From an uncultured Collinsella sp. (GTDB taxonomy: Bacteria; Actinomycetota; Coriobacteriia; Coriobacteriales; Coriobacteriaceae), in the NCBI GenBank assembly GCA_900552755.1, contig USAY01000106.1, positions 1 through 6,395 on the forward strand: a stretch of DNA of 6,395 bases, in the 5' to 3' direction. The notes below the pieces were generated by a model. It saw nothing but the letters and a program-made list of their open reading frames with translations. It was not told the DNA's origin and did not search any database. Made by a program: the position numbers and the translations under genes. Below, one piece after another: positions 1-5,350 of this stretch; position 1 is the stretch's first letter; every line of letters begins with the position of its first letter.

Positions 1-41
1 CCCGTCATCGCGGCCGCGGCCTGCTGGGACTCCGCCACTAG
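1..41 (+). CDS. Possible 3' end of an upstream gene (partial)
   Basis: Frame 3 is open from the window edge and stops at TAG 39-41, giving the tail RHRGRGLLGLRH. The codons mostly end in G or C, as in the neighbouring genes. The stop lies 15 bases before the first palindromic repeat, which matches the 10 and 16 bases that separate the degV and alkyltransferase stops from their own repeats. This positional parallel is the main support. Twelve residues are too few to identify a family, and frame 1 is also open here, so the call is tentative. Confidence 0.35.
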   Translation, partial: RHRGRGLLGLRH

Positions 42-56
42 CGTCGCCTCAGACCC

Positions 57-97
57 AAAACCACCACAAAGGTGCCTGTCCCCTTTGTGGTGGTTTT
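57..97. repeat. Palindromic repeat, copy 1 (bidirectional terminator-like)
   Basis: Perfect 16-bp arms at 57-72 and 82-97 (left arm AAAACCACCACAAAGG) flank the 9-nt loop TGCCTGTCC. The left arm begins with an A run and the right arm ends in five T (94-98). A transcript of either strand would therefore form a hairpin followed by a U tract, the shape of a rho-independent terminator. The same arms occur at 1636-1676 and 2042-2082. Its position just after a putative stop codon and before the marR leader suggests that it ends the upstream transcript. Confidence 0.9.
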
Positions 98-201
98 TAT
101 GTTGATGGGTTAACAATTGGGATATTTGGGTACGGGGGTTCGGACATGCGGCTAAGATGTTTACCCGTTAGCATCATGTAAGCGAAAGGCGGTCGTCTCC
201 C
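98..201 (+). other. marR leader and possible operator region
   Basis: This stretch lies between repeat copy 1 and the marR start. It contains a TAAGAT hexamer (153-158) that could serve as a -10 element, but I see no -35 at an acceptable distance. GCTAA (151-155) and TTAGC (168-172) form a short inverted repeat around it, which could be an autoregulatory MarR operator. The arms are only 5 bp, so this is weak. A purine stretch AAAGGCGG (185-192) lies nine bases before ATG 202. Confidence 0.25.
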
Positions 202-651
202 ATGCAGCAGAACGACGAGACACGTTTCGAGGACTTTGTCGGACTGATCAGTGGGCTCTACAAGGAGATCCAGCGCATTAAGACATCCGAGGGCGCAAGG
301 CTGGGCCTCAAGGGCTCCGACGTGATGTGCCTGTACTATCTTGAGCGCAGCAAGGACGGCCTGACTGGCGCTGACCTGGCTCGCATGGCAGGCGTGACCC
401 GCGCCGCCGTCTCGCGTACGCTCGCGCATCTGGAGGAGGGCGGCTACGTCGAGGTCGATGATTCGGGCGATGCCGCCGTTAAGTATCGTGCTCCGGTGCG
501 CCTGACCGCTCTGGGCGGCGAGAGCATGAGCGAGGCGGACCGCATCATTCGCGAGGTGCTCGATACCACCGGTAAGGCTATGGGTGTGGAGCAGCGCGAG
601 CAGATGTATGCGTCGCTGCGTACGATTCTCAACACCCTGCGCGAGATCTAA
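202..651 (+). CDS. MarR-family transcriptional regulator
   Basis: This 149-residue protein has the usual length of a MarR regulator, a homodimeric cytoplasmic DNA-binding protein. The winged helix-turn-helix occupies roughly residues 54-105. LTGADLARMAG is the first helix of the motif, TRAAVSRTLAHLEE (66-79) is the recognition helix, and the charged segment 84-100 is the wing. Helices at about 8-28 and 108-148 would form the dimer interface. One cysteine (C43) lies in the third helix; nothing shows that it senses redox. The start has AAAGGCGG upstream. The gene is 119 bases before degV on the same strand with no terminator between them, so the two may be co-transcribed. MarR proteins often control neighbouring genes, and FabT, a MarR member, controls fatty acid synthesis in streptococci. 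A lipid-related role beside a DegV protein is my inference. The ligand is unknown. Confidence 0.9.
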   Translation: MQQNDETRFEDFVGLISGLYKEIQRIKTSEGARLGLKGSDVMCLYYLERSKDGLTGADLARMAGVTRAAVSRTLAHLEEGGYVEVDDSGDAAVKYRAPVRLTALGGESMSEADRIIREVLDTTGKAMGVEQREQMYASLRTILNTLREI

Positions 652-758
652 GGCCGCCCAGGCATTTGCTTTCCATTAACAACTGCATAGTCCCGTTTGA
701 GCGCGTATACCGTGCCGGGGCATTGCTGTCAAAATTCCCCGCGCGTGACCTGCGCAAG

Positions 759-764
759 AAAGGA
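759..764 (+). promoter_or_regulatory. Ribosome binding site that sets the degV start
   Basis: AAAGGA lies six bases before ATG 771. The reading frame is open further upstream to a TTG at 666, but that extension has no ribosome binding site and does not resemble the family. ATG 771 is followed by the canonical DegV N-terminus MSIRIITDSASD. Confidence 0.8.
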
Positions 765-770
765 TTCGCT

Positions 771-1625
771 ATGTCCATTCGTATTATTACCGATTCCGCA
801 AGCGATATGTCGCCGGCTGAGCACCCCGCTTTGCGTGTTCTGCCGCTGTCCGTTACCTTTGGTACCGATGTGTACATGGATGGCGTCGACATCGATCACC
901 AGCGCTTTTACGAGATGCTCGTGGAGCGCGATGAGCTGCCCAAGACCGGTCAGGTCAACCCGTACGCGTTTTCACAGGCGATTGCCGAGACGCGTGAGGC
1001 CGGCGACGAGGCAGTGATTATTACCGTGGGCGCCAAGCTTTCGGGCACCAATCAGAGTGCCCGTACCGCACTTGCCGAGGCGCCGGGCGGCGACGTGTTC
1101 GTGGTAGACAGCAATAACGTCACCCTGGGCGAACGTGTCCTGGTCGAGTATGCGCTGCGCTTGGTGGACGAGGGCCGTAGTGCGGCCCAAATCGCGGCGG
1201 CCGTAGAGGCCGTCCGTGACCGCGTGGTCGTCATCGGCCTGCTCGAGACGCTGGAGTACTTGGTGCGCGGCGGTCGCCTGTCTGCCGCTGCGGGCGCTGT
1301 GGGCACGCTGCTCAACGTGAAGCCCGTAGTGGCCGCCGAGGACGGCCTGATTGTGCAGCTGGGCAAGGCTCGTGGCTCCAAGAACGGCCGTAACCTGCTC
1401 AACCAGAAGGTCGAAAAGGCGGGCGGCGTCGACTTTTCCATGCCGCTGGCACTGGGCTATACGGGCCTTTCGGACGCTGTGCTCAAGAAGTACATCGAGG
1501 ACAGCGCCGCGCTGTGGGCTGGACACACCGAGAACGAGCTGCCCATCCACACCATTGGCGCCACCATCGGCACCCACGTGGGCCCCGGCGCCGTAGCCGT
1601 AGCCTTCTTCCGCCCCGCCAACTAG
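771..1625 (+). CDS. DegV-family fatty-acid-binding protein
   Basis: The product has 284 residues, a normal DegV length. Members bind a fatty acid between two alpha/beta domains. In Firmicutes, FakB proteins of this family present exogenous fatty acids to the kinase FakA for phosphorylation. Family motifs appear in order: DSASD (8-12), LPLSV (24-28), the KTGQVNP loop (58-64, the usual TSQPS-like site), SGTNQSA (91-97), DS (113-114), LEYLVRGGRL (161-170), VKP (183-185) and IGTHVGPGA (266-274), which contacts the lipid carboxylate in known structures. No signal peptide is present, so it is cytoplasmic. No FakA kinase is encoded in the window. Whether this protein feeds a FakA or has another lipid role cannot be told from sequence. 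It follows marR and ends 10 bases before repeat copy 2. Confidence 0.92.
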   Translation: MSIRIITDSASDMSPAEHPALRVLPLSVTFGTDVYMDGVDIDHQRFYEMLVERDELPKTGQVNPYAFSQAIAETREAGDEAVIITVGAKLSGTNQSARTALAEAPGGDVFVVDSNNVTLGERVLVEYALRLVDEGRSAAQIAAAVEAVRDRVVVIGLLETLEYLVRGGRLSAAAGAVGTLLNVKPVVAAEDGLIVQLGKARGSKNGRNLLNQKVEKAGGVDFSMPLALGYTGLSDAVLKKYIEDSAALWAGHTENELPIHTIGATIGTHVGPGAVAVAFFRPAN

Positions 1626-1635
1626 CTTTCCGGTC

Positions 1636-1676
1636 AAAACCACCACAAAGGGGACAGGTACCTTTGTGGTGGTTTA
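1636..1676. repeat. Palindromic repeat, copy 2 (inverted orientation)
   Basis: Arms at 1637-1651 and 1661-1675 (15 bp, same sequence as copy 1) flank the loop GGACAGGTA. The reverse complement of this loop is TACCTGTCC, so copy 2 is inserted opposite to copies 1 and 3 and differs at the second loop base. The final arm base is A instead of T, so the T run on the + strand is only three long, while on the - strand the tract is TTTT. As a + strand terminator after degV it is therefore weaker than copy 1. The element ends only 29 bases before the next start codon. Confidence 0.9.
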
Positions 1677-1690
1677 TGCTTTTCAGGGTG

Positions 1691-1698
1691 GAAGGGAG
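1691..1698 (+). promoter_or_regulatory. Ribosome binding site that sets the alkyltransferase start
   Basis: GAAGGGAG ends six bases before ATG 1705. The frame could be extended to a GTG at 1666, but that codon lies inside the right arm of repeat copy 2 and has no ribosome binding site. Confidence 0.8.
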
Positions 1699-1704
1699 CG
1701 ATCG

Positions 1705-2025
1705 ATGGCGTCTGAGGGCTTTTTTGAGCGGGTGTACGAGGTGGTCGAGCAGATTCCCGAGGGGATGGTCGCTACGTACGGTCAGGTGGCGCTGCTCGCC
1801 GGTCGTCCGCGGAGCGCGCGCTATGTGGGCTATGCGCTGCACAGCAACCCGCGCCCTGGCCAAATTCCCTGTCATCGCGTGGTGTTTGCCGACGGCCGTA
1901 TCTGTGAGGGCTTTGCCTTTGGCGGCCCCGATGCTCAGCGTGAGCTCTTGATGGGGGAGGGCGTGACGTTTGCCGATCCCATGCACGTCGATCTGGGCGC
2001 CTGTCGCTGGCCTGCCGGGCTCTAG
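1705..2025 (+). CDS. Short O6-alkylguanine-DNA alkyltransferase (MGMT/Ogt-type domain)
   Basis: The product has 106 residues and consists only of the DNA-binding/active-site domain of MGMT-family proteins. The helix-turn-helix spans residues 24-45 (YGQVALLAG then SARYVGYAL). R39 lies in the position of the conserved arginine finger that fills the space of the flipped-out base. The active-site motif IPCHRVV is at 54-60 with C56 as the predicted methyl acceptor, and the C-terminal GG..AQRELL segment is recognisable. Full-length Ogt/MGMT proteins have about 70 further N-terminal residues. Stand-alone domains of this size are typical of alkyltransferase-like (ATL) proteins, but those have tryptophan or alanine in place of the cysteine. 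Here the cysteine is kept, so direct, suicidal repair of O6-alkylguanine is chemically possible. A signalling role handing lesions to nucleotide excision repair is an alternative. No promoter is evident between repeat copy 2 and the start, so expression may depend on read-through. Confidence 0.85.
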   Translation: MASEGFFERVYEVVEQIPEGMVATYGQVALLAGRPRSARYVGYALHSNPRPGQIPCHRVVFADGRICEGFAFGGPDAQRELLMGEGVTFADPMHVDLGACRWPAGL

Positions 2026-2041
2026 CGGTTCTTCCGTGGCG

Positions 2042-2082
2042 AAAACCACCACAAAGGCGCCTGTCCCCTTTGTGGTGGTTTT
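2042..2082. repeat. Palindromic repeat, copy 3 (bidirectional terminator-like)
   Basis: Perfect 16-bp arms at 2042-2057 and 2067-2082, identical to copy 1, flank the loop CGCCTGTCC, which differs from copy 1 only in its first base. It lies 16 bases after the alkyltransferase stop. The right arm ends in TTTT, followed by A, so it could end + strand transcripts. Confidence 0.9.
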
Positions 2083-2266
2083 ACACTGTAGGTTTACCAG
2101 AGCTAACTTATGGAGAAGGTGTGGCGGCGTACTTTGCCGTCAGAAAGTAAACCACGGTGAACTATATTGGTTTCAGCAAGGGAGCAGGCAATAGGCGATG
2201 AAAAAGCCTGCCCTGTTGAGTTTGATTCGCATCCCTCCCCTCTGTGCGATTCAACGGTGTACTTCG
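2083..2266. other. Gene-free stretch with short hairpins, function unknown
   Basis: I find no convincing coding region here. Several short stems are visible on the + strand: TACTTT 2130-2135 with AAAGTA 2144-2149; AAACCA 2149-2154 with TGGTTT 2168-2173; GCAGGC 2184-2189 with GCCTGC 2206-2211; and TTGATTCGCA 2222-2231 with TGCGATTCAA 2245-2254 (one T-T mismatch, 13-nt loop). A TATATT hexamer at 2163-2168 could be a -10 element but lacks a -35. TTTACA at 2080-2085 resembles a -35, with only a poor TAACTT 18 bases later. Together with the strong hairpin at 2267-2308 this could be a small untranslated RNA of about 140 nt or decayed sequence. No known RNA family is recognised. Confidence 0.35.
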
Positions 2267-2313
2267 GGAACAGGCCCGCTGGCAGCTAACTGCCGGCGGG
2301 CCTGTTCCTGTTT
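2267..2313 (+). terminator. Long GC-rich hairpin, probable + strand terminator
   Basis: Arms 2267-2285 and 2290-2308 pair over 19 bp around the loop CTAA. The only non-Watson-Crick position is T2280 with G2295, a U-G wobble on the + strand but an A-C clash on the - strand, which favours + strand function. The T tract after it is weak (TGTTTG). It would end read-through from the alkyltransferase gene, or be the 3' end of a small RNA starting in the preceding stretch. Confidence 0.55.
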
Positions 2314-2355
2314 GTCGAGGGGGTGCGATGGACGGAGCCGAAGCGGTCCGGCTCC

Positions 2356-2383
2356 AAAAAAGGCGGACGCCGCAGCGCCCGCC
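2356..2383 (-). terminator. Rho-independent terminator of trpS
   Basis: Read on the - strand, GGCGGGCGC (2383-2375), loop TGCG and GCGTCCGCC (2370-2362) form a 9-bp stem with one G-U pair, followed directly by six T (2361-2356). It begins 36 bases after the trpS stop codon. A second stem (2334-2340 with 2349-2355) lies just beyond the T tract. Confidence 0.85.
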
Positions 2384-2418
2384 CTAAAGCAATCGAAAGC
2401 TCAAGCCAGTAGATCGGT

Positions 2419-3468
2419 CTAGTACACCATGCCCATGGCGTCCTGAACCTCTGCCAGGGTCTGATCGGCGATCTCGTTGGCGCGACGGTTGCCCTCGTGC
2501 AGGACGTCCTTCACATAGTCCAGATCGTTCTCGTAGCGCTGGCGACGCTCGCGGATCGGTGCGAAGTACTCGTTGACGGCCTCGGTCACGTACTTCTTGA
2601 GCTGGCCGGAGCCGCCCATGCCGATCTCCTCGGCAATCTCGACCTCGGAGCGACCGGTGCAGATGGCGGCTGTCGAAAGCAGGCCGGACACGCCGGGGCG
2701 GTTTTCGGGGTCGAACGTGATCATGCGCTCGGAGTCGGTCTGGCTCTTCTTGATGCGTTTGGCCGTCTCCTCGGCGGTCATCGAGATATTGATGGCGTTG
2801 CCGTAGCTCTTGCTCATCTTGCGACCGTCAAGGCCGGGAAGCAGCGGGGTCTCGGACAGCAATGCGTCGACCTCGGGAAATACCTTGCCGTAGCGGTTGT
2901 TAAAGCGGCGGGCGATGGTGCGGGTGAGCTCGATGTGCGGCAGCTGGTCGCGACCGACGGGCACGACGTTGCCCTTGCAGAACAGAATGTCGCAGGCCTG
3001 GTGCACCGGGTAGGTGAGCAGAAGACCGGTGAGCTCGTGGCCCGAGGCCTCCATCTCGGCCTTGACGGTGGGGTTGCGCGCCAGCTCGGCCTCGGACACC
3101 AGCGACAGGAACGGCAGCATGAGCTGGTTTGCTGCGGGCACGGCGGAGTGCGCGTAGATCATGGTCTTGTCGGGGTCGATACCGCAGGCAAGGTAGTCCA
3201 TGACCATGTTGTACACGTTGTCCTGGATGTGCTCGGTCGTGTCGCGGTCGGTGATGACCTGGTAGTCGGCGATGAGCACGTTGGTCTTGGCGCCCATGTT
3301 CTGCAGCTCAACGCGGCCCTTGAGGGTGCCAAAGTAGTGGCCCAGGTGCAGGCGGCCGGTGGGGCGGTCGCCGGTGAGCATGGTGAACTTCTCGGGCGTC
3401 TTGGCCAGGCCCTCGCGAATGGCGTTGCTCTTTTGCAGCGCGACTTCGTAGCTGTTCTCGTTTGGCAT
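2419..3468 (-). CDS. trpS: Tryptophan--tRNA ligase
   Basis: This cytoplasmic class I aminoacyl-tRNA synthetase activates tryptophan with ATP and charges tRNA-Trp. The product has 349 residues, normal for bacterial TrpRS. TGDRPTGRLHLGH (32-44) carries the HIGH-type ATP site. PVHQACDILF (154-163) and VGRDQ (171-175) belong to the Rossmann-fold tryptophan pocket. GRKMSKS (215-221) is the KMSKS loop. The rest is the helical anticodon-binding region. The TGDRPTGRLHLGH form differs from the SGxxPSGxxTIGN form of the Bacillus-type enzyme, so it belongs to the other common TrpRS subgroup. The start is ATG at 3468-3466, preceded by AGGAG. The open frame extends 51 codons further, but that part is low-complexity proline/histidine-rich sequence without a ribosome binding site. 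No T-box or trp leader is visible in the 170 bases upstream. Confidence 0.97.
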   Translation of the reverse strand: MPNENSYEVALQKSNAIREGLAKTPEKFTMLTGDRPTGRLHLGHYFGTLKGRVELQNMGAKTNVLIADYQVITDRDTTEHIQDNVYNMVMDYLACGIDPDKTMIYAHSAVPAANQLMLPFLSLVSEAELARNPTVKAEMEASGHELTGLLLTYPVHQACDILFCKGNVVPVGRDQLPHIELTRTIARRFNNRYGKVFPEVDALLSETPLLPGLDGRKMSKSYGNAINISMTAEETAKRIKKSQTDSERMITFDPENRPGVSGLLSTAAICTGRSEVEIAEEIGMGGSGQLKKYVTEAVNEYFAPIRERRQRYENDLDYVKDVLHEGNRRANEIADQTLAEVQDAMGMVY

Positions 3469-3473
3469 GATTG

Positions 3474-3478
3474 CTCCT
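3474..3478 (-). promoter_or_regulatory. Ribosome binding site that sets the trpS start
   Basis: AGGAG on the - strand lies five bases before ATG 3468-3466. It rules out the 51-codon upstream extension of the frame. Confidence 0.85.
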
Positions 3479-3499
3479 AACGTATGTTCATGGGTCAAG

Positions 3500-3505
3500 A
3501 TGATA
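3500..3505 (-). promoter_or_regulatory. Possible -10 element of trpS
   Basis: TATCAT on the - strand matches five of six bases of the -10 consensus and would give a leader of about 25 nt. No good -35 is found at 16-18 bases. The rest of the intergenic stretch to 3638 is GC-rich and holds the perfect palindrome GCGCGGCCGCGC (3588-3599), but no U-tract terminator for the upstream gene, so read-through into trpS remains possible. Confidence 0.3.
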
Positions 3506-3638
3506 ACGCGTTTATTGGAGGGGTGGTGCGTAAGTAGGCGAGGGGCGGGAGAGGGGCGCGCGTGGTGCGGCATGTGCGATGGGTGCGGCGCGGCCGCGCT
3601 TGGCAAACGGTGCCTTGGCACATCCTCGGCAGCTTGCC

Positions 3639-4838
3639 CTAGAGCTTGTGGCGGCGCTCTTCTTTGCGCTCCTCGGCTGCCTGCTCCTCCTGCTTAAAAG
3701 CGGGGTCGTCGGGGGTGACCAGCTCGTCCTCGTGCGTGCGCTTGTTGTAATGGTGGCGCAGTACGGGCTCAAACAGATGTAGATGCTTGGCAAAGGCCGC
3801 CGAGCCAATGGCGAGCACGGTAAAGATGAGCACGCGCATGGGCACCTCGACCTGGTTAATCGCGGCGGCGCCGGCCGAAAGCATAATGCACCAGGCATAG
3901 ATGAGCAGCACAGCCTGTTTTTGGTTGTAGCCTTCTTGGATCAGGCGGTGGTGGATGTGGCCTTTGTCGGCCTGCCCGATGCTAATGTGGGCGCGCTTGC
4001 GGCGCACAATGGCGCTAAACGTGTCGATGATGGGCACGCCGGCAACGATGAGCGGGATGATGAGCGAGGTGAGCGCGGCGGTGCGGCTCACGTTGAGCAG
4101 CGAGATGGAGCCCAGCGCAAAGCCCAGAAGCAGCGACCCCGAGTCGCCCAAGAAGATGCTTGCGGGGTTGAAGTTGTAGCGCAAAAAGGCCAGACAGGCG
4201 CCAAAGAGCGCAATGGAGAGCGCGGCGGCGTCGATGCGGCCCGAGAGAACGGCCATCGAAAACATGGTGAACGACGCGATGCCGCAGATACCCGTCGCCA
4301 GGCCGTCAAGGCCGTCGATGAGGTTAATGATGTTGGTGAATGCCACCAGATAGATCACGGTGATGGGGTAGGCGAGCCATCCGAGCATGATTTCGCCGGG
4401 GGCAAACGGGTTGACGATGACGCCGATTTTTAGGCCGCCCATGCAGGCGATAAGCGCGGCGAGGACCTGTCCGGCCAGCTTTTGCTTGGGCTTGAGCTGG
4501 AAGACGTCGTCGATAGCGCCGGTCGCAAAGATGACGGTAAAGGAGAGCGCCAGCATGGGATAGCTAATGTGAAGGCGCGGGTGCGGCACCAAAACGGGCG
4601 GCCAGCCCAGGTACCAGGTGCCTAGGATTTGCACAATGCAGGCAACGACCAGGCCCAAAAACACCGCCGTTCCGCCCAAACGCGGGATGGGCTTGGTGTT
4701 GATGCGGCGCTTAGAAGGATAGTCGACGGCATCGAGCTTAATTGCCAAGCGCTTGACCAGGGGCACCGCGAGGAAGGTCGTGATAAAGGCCGCCGCTGCC
4801 ACGCATAGGTACGGTATGTAGCTCGGGGATGAAGCCAT
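3639..4838 (-). CDS. WecA/TagO-type undecaprenyl-phosphate GlcNAc-1-phosphate transferase
   Basis: This polytopic membrane enzyme (399 residues, about 11 hydrophobic segments) belongs to the MraY/WecA superfamily. These enzymes transfer a sugar-1-phosphate from a UDP-sugar to undecaprenyl phosphate on the inner face of the membrane. Motifs in order are PIPRLGG (50-56), GAIDD (107-111, the metal-binding aspartate pair), NIINLIDGLDGLA (169-181), FLGDSGS (229-235) and GHIHHRL (293-299). The HIHH motif marks the WecA/TagO branch and argues against MraY. The likely donor is UDP-GlcNAc and the product starts teichoic acid or another cell-wall glycopolymer. The C-terminus (about 361-399) is a highly charged cytoplasmic tail. 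The start is uncertain: ATG 4838 places the first membrane helix as in relatives but has no clear ribosome binding site, and ATGs at 4910 and 4964 would add 24 or 42 residues. No other polymer genes lie in the window. Confidence 0.9.
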   Translation of the reverse strand: MASSPSYIPYLCVAAAAFITTFLAVPLVKRLAIKLDAVDYPSKRRINTKPIPRLGGTAVFLGLVVACIVQILGTWYLGWPPVLVPHPRLHISYPMLALSFTVIFATGAIDDVFQLKPKQKLAGQVLAALIACMGGLKIGVIVNPFAPGEIMLGWLAYPITVIYLVAFTNIINLIDGLDGLATGICGIASFTMFSMAVLSGRIDAAALSIALFGACLAFLRYNFNPASIFLGDSGSLLLGFALGSISLLNVSRTAALTSLIIPLIVAGVPIIDTFSAIVRRKRAHISIGQADKGHIHHRLIQEGYNQKQAVLLIYAWCIMLSAGAAAINQVEVPMRVLIFTVLAIGSAAFAKHLHLFEPVLRHHYNKRTHEDELVTPDDPAFKQEEQAAEERKEERRHKL

Positions 4839-5043
4839 GAATCTAAAAACCGCCAAGCGTCGAAGGAAAAGGTCAAAGGTTGCTACGCGGAAATGGCATA
4901 GCTGTCCCATGATACTCGACCGAGGGGGGTGCGGAGGTTTGCACCGTGCGATTATCACGCGCATACCAGATATTGGGATGTTGTCGATGGCTTGTCGGGA
5001 TGCCGGCGGGGATCCATATGGACTGTAATGGTGATTTTCGGCA
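4839..5043 (-). other. Leader of the transferase gene
   Basis: No gene is seen here. GATAAT on the - strand (4956-4951) matches five of six -10 bases and would give a leader of about 100 nt, but it lacks a -35. An inverted repeat GGTGC/GCACC surrounds GGAGGTTT near 4927-4944. The long leader and the two upstream in-frame ATGs leave the exact translation start open. Transcripts could also arise by read-through of the small RNA upstream. Confidence 0.3.
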
Positions 5044-5213
5044 AAAGAAAACCACCCCCCACGTTACGAAAATGAACCCACCTAAAACAGGTGGGTGCCC
5101 TCATCGACTGTTCCAGCGTCCTTAACAACGAAGGATACCTGTACTAGGTACGACTGTGTGGGCTCCCTAAATAAACGCGACGGTTCACCCAGTTGCTCCG
5201 CGGGGGGCGGAAT
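5044..5213 (-). ncRNA. ssrS: Structured small RNA, candidate 6S RNA
   Basis: On the - strand, CCGCCCCCCGCG (5210-5199) pairs with CGTGGGGGGTGG (5063-5052) over 12 bp. Two of these pairs are G-U wobbles that would be A-C clashes on the + strand, so the RNA runs on the - strand. TTTTCTTTT follows the 3' arm. Inside, ACCCACCT (5096-5089) and AGGTGGGT (5083-5076) form an 8-bp hairpin with loop GTTTT on the 3' side. TCCTT (5135-5131) and AAGGA (5123-5119) form the apical hairpin, and GCCC/GGGC can close the distal stem. Closing stem, open middle with a 3'-side hairpin, distal stem and a length near 170 nt match 6S RNA, which binds sigma-A/sigma-70 RNA polymerase and represses it in stationary phase. 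Structure and strand are read from sequence. The 6S identity is by architecture only. Confidence 0.6.
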
Positions 5214-5219
5214 ACCTAC

Positions 5220-5248
5220 ATCATAAAGCGGCACTTTATCGATTCCAG
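5220..5248 (-). promoter_or_regulatory. Likely promoter of the structured RNA
   Basis: TATGAT on the - strand (5225-5220) matches five of six -10 bases. It predicts initiation near 5213, three bases before the closing stem. The hexamer 17 bases upstream, CTGGAA (5248-5243), is a weak -35. The fit between the predicted start and the stem is the main support. Confidence 0.45.
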
Positions 5249-5250
5249 TC

Positions 5251-5279
5251 TTGACATTACAAAAATCGTGTCGGACGAT
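5251..5279 (+). promoter_or_regulatory. Possible promoter of the radical SAM gene
   Basis: A perfect -35 TTGACA (5251-5256) is followed 17 bases later by GACGAT (5274-5279), a poor -10 with three of six matches. It would be back to back with the promoter of the structured RNA and give a leader of about 80 nt. That leader includes the short inverted repeat GACGGAGCCGTC. Confidence 0.35.
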
Positions 5280-5350
5280 TACGGCGCCTTAGGGACGGAG
5301 CCGTCTACCCGGTCTGGCCCTTTACGTTTGAGCTGCTGAATCGTTGTTTT

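Noticed and set aside
57..2082. CRISPR array formed by the three repeats
   Set aside because: The copies are separated by whole genes and irregular distances, with no spacers of uniform length and no cas genes.
2160..2313. T-box, tRNA or SRP RNA in the gene-free stretch before trpS
   Set aside because: No T-box sequence, no tRNA cloverleaf or acceptor stem and no SRP GGAA tetraloop core. The downstream gene is convergent, so a leader role is excluded.
2198..2422. 74-codon + strand frame starting MKKPALLSLIRI
   Set aside because: An AAGGGAG lies 13 bases before the ATG, too far. The frame runs through the 19-bp hairpin and the trpS terminator and overlaps the trpS stop. The translation shows no domain.
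2497..3480. Long + strand open frame (327 codons) opposite trpS
   Set aside because: It is antisense to an unambiguous tryptophanyl-tRNA synthetase. Its composition (rich in L, V, G, A, H and D) is what reverse-complemented GC-rich codons produce, and it has no motif.
3469..3621. N-terminal extension of TrpRS to 400 residues
   Set aside because: The added 51 residues are proline/histidine-rich and unlike the family, while AGGAG sits correctly before ATG 3468.
3783..4433. + strand open frame (216 codons) opposite the glycosyltransferase
   Set aside because: It is a shadow of a multi-motif membrane enzyme: charged, low-complexity translation with no ribosome binding site.
5044..5213. The structured RNA read on the + strand as a leader of the radical SAM gene
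   Set aside because: The closing stem would contain two A-C mismatches and would lack a trailing T tract on that strand. The wobble pairs and the TTTTCTTTT support the - strand.
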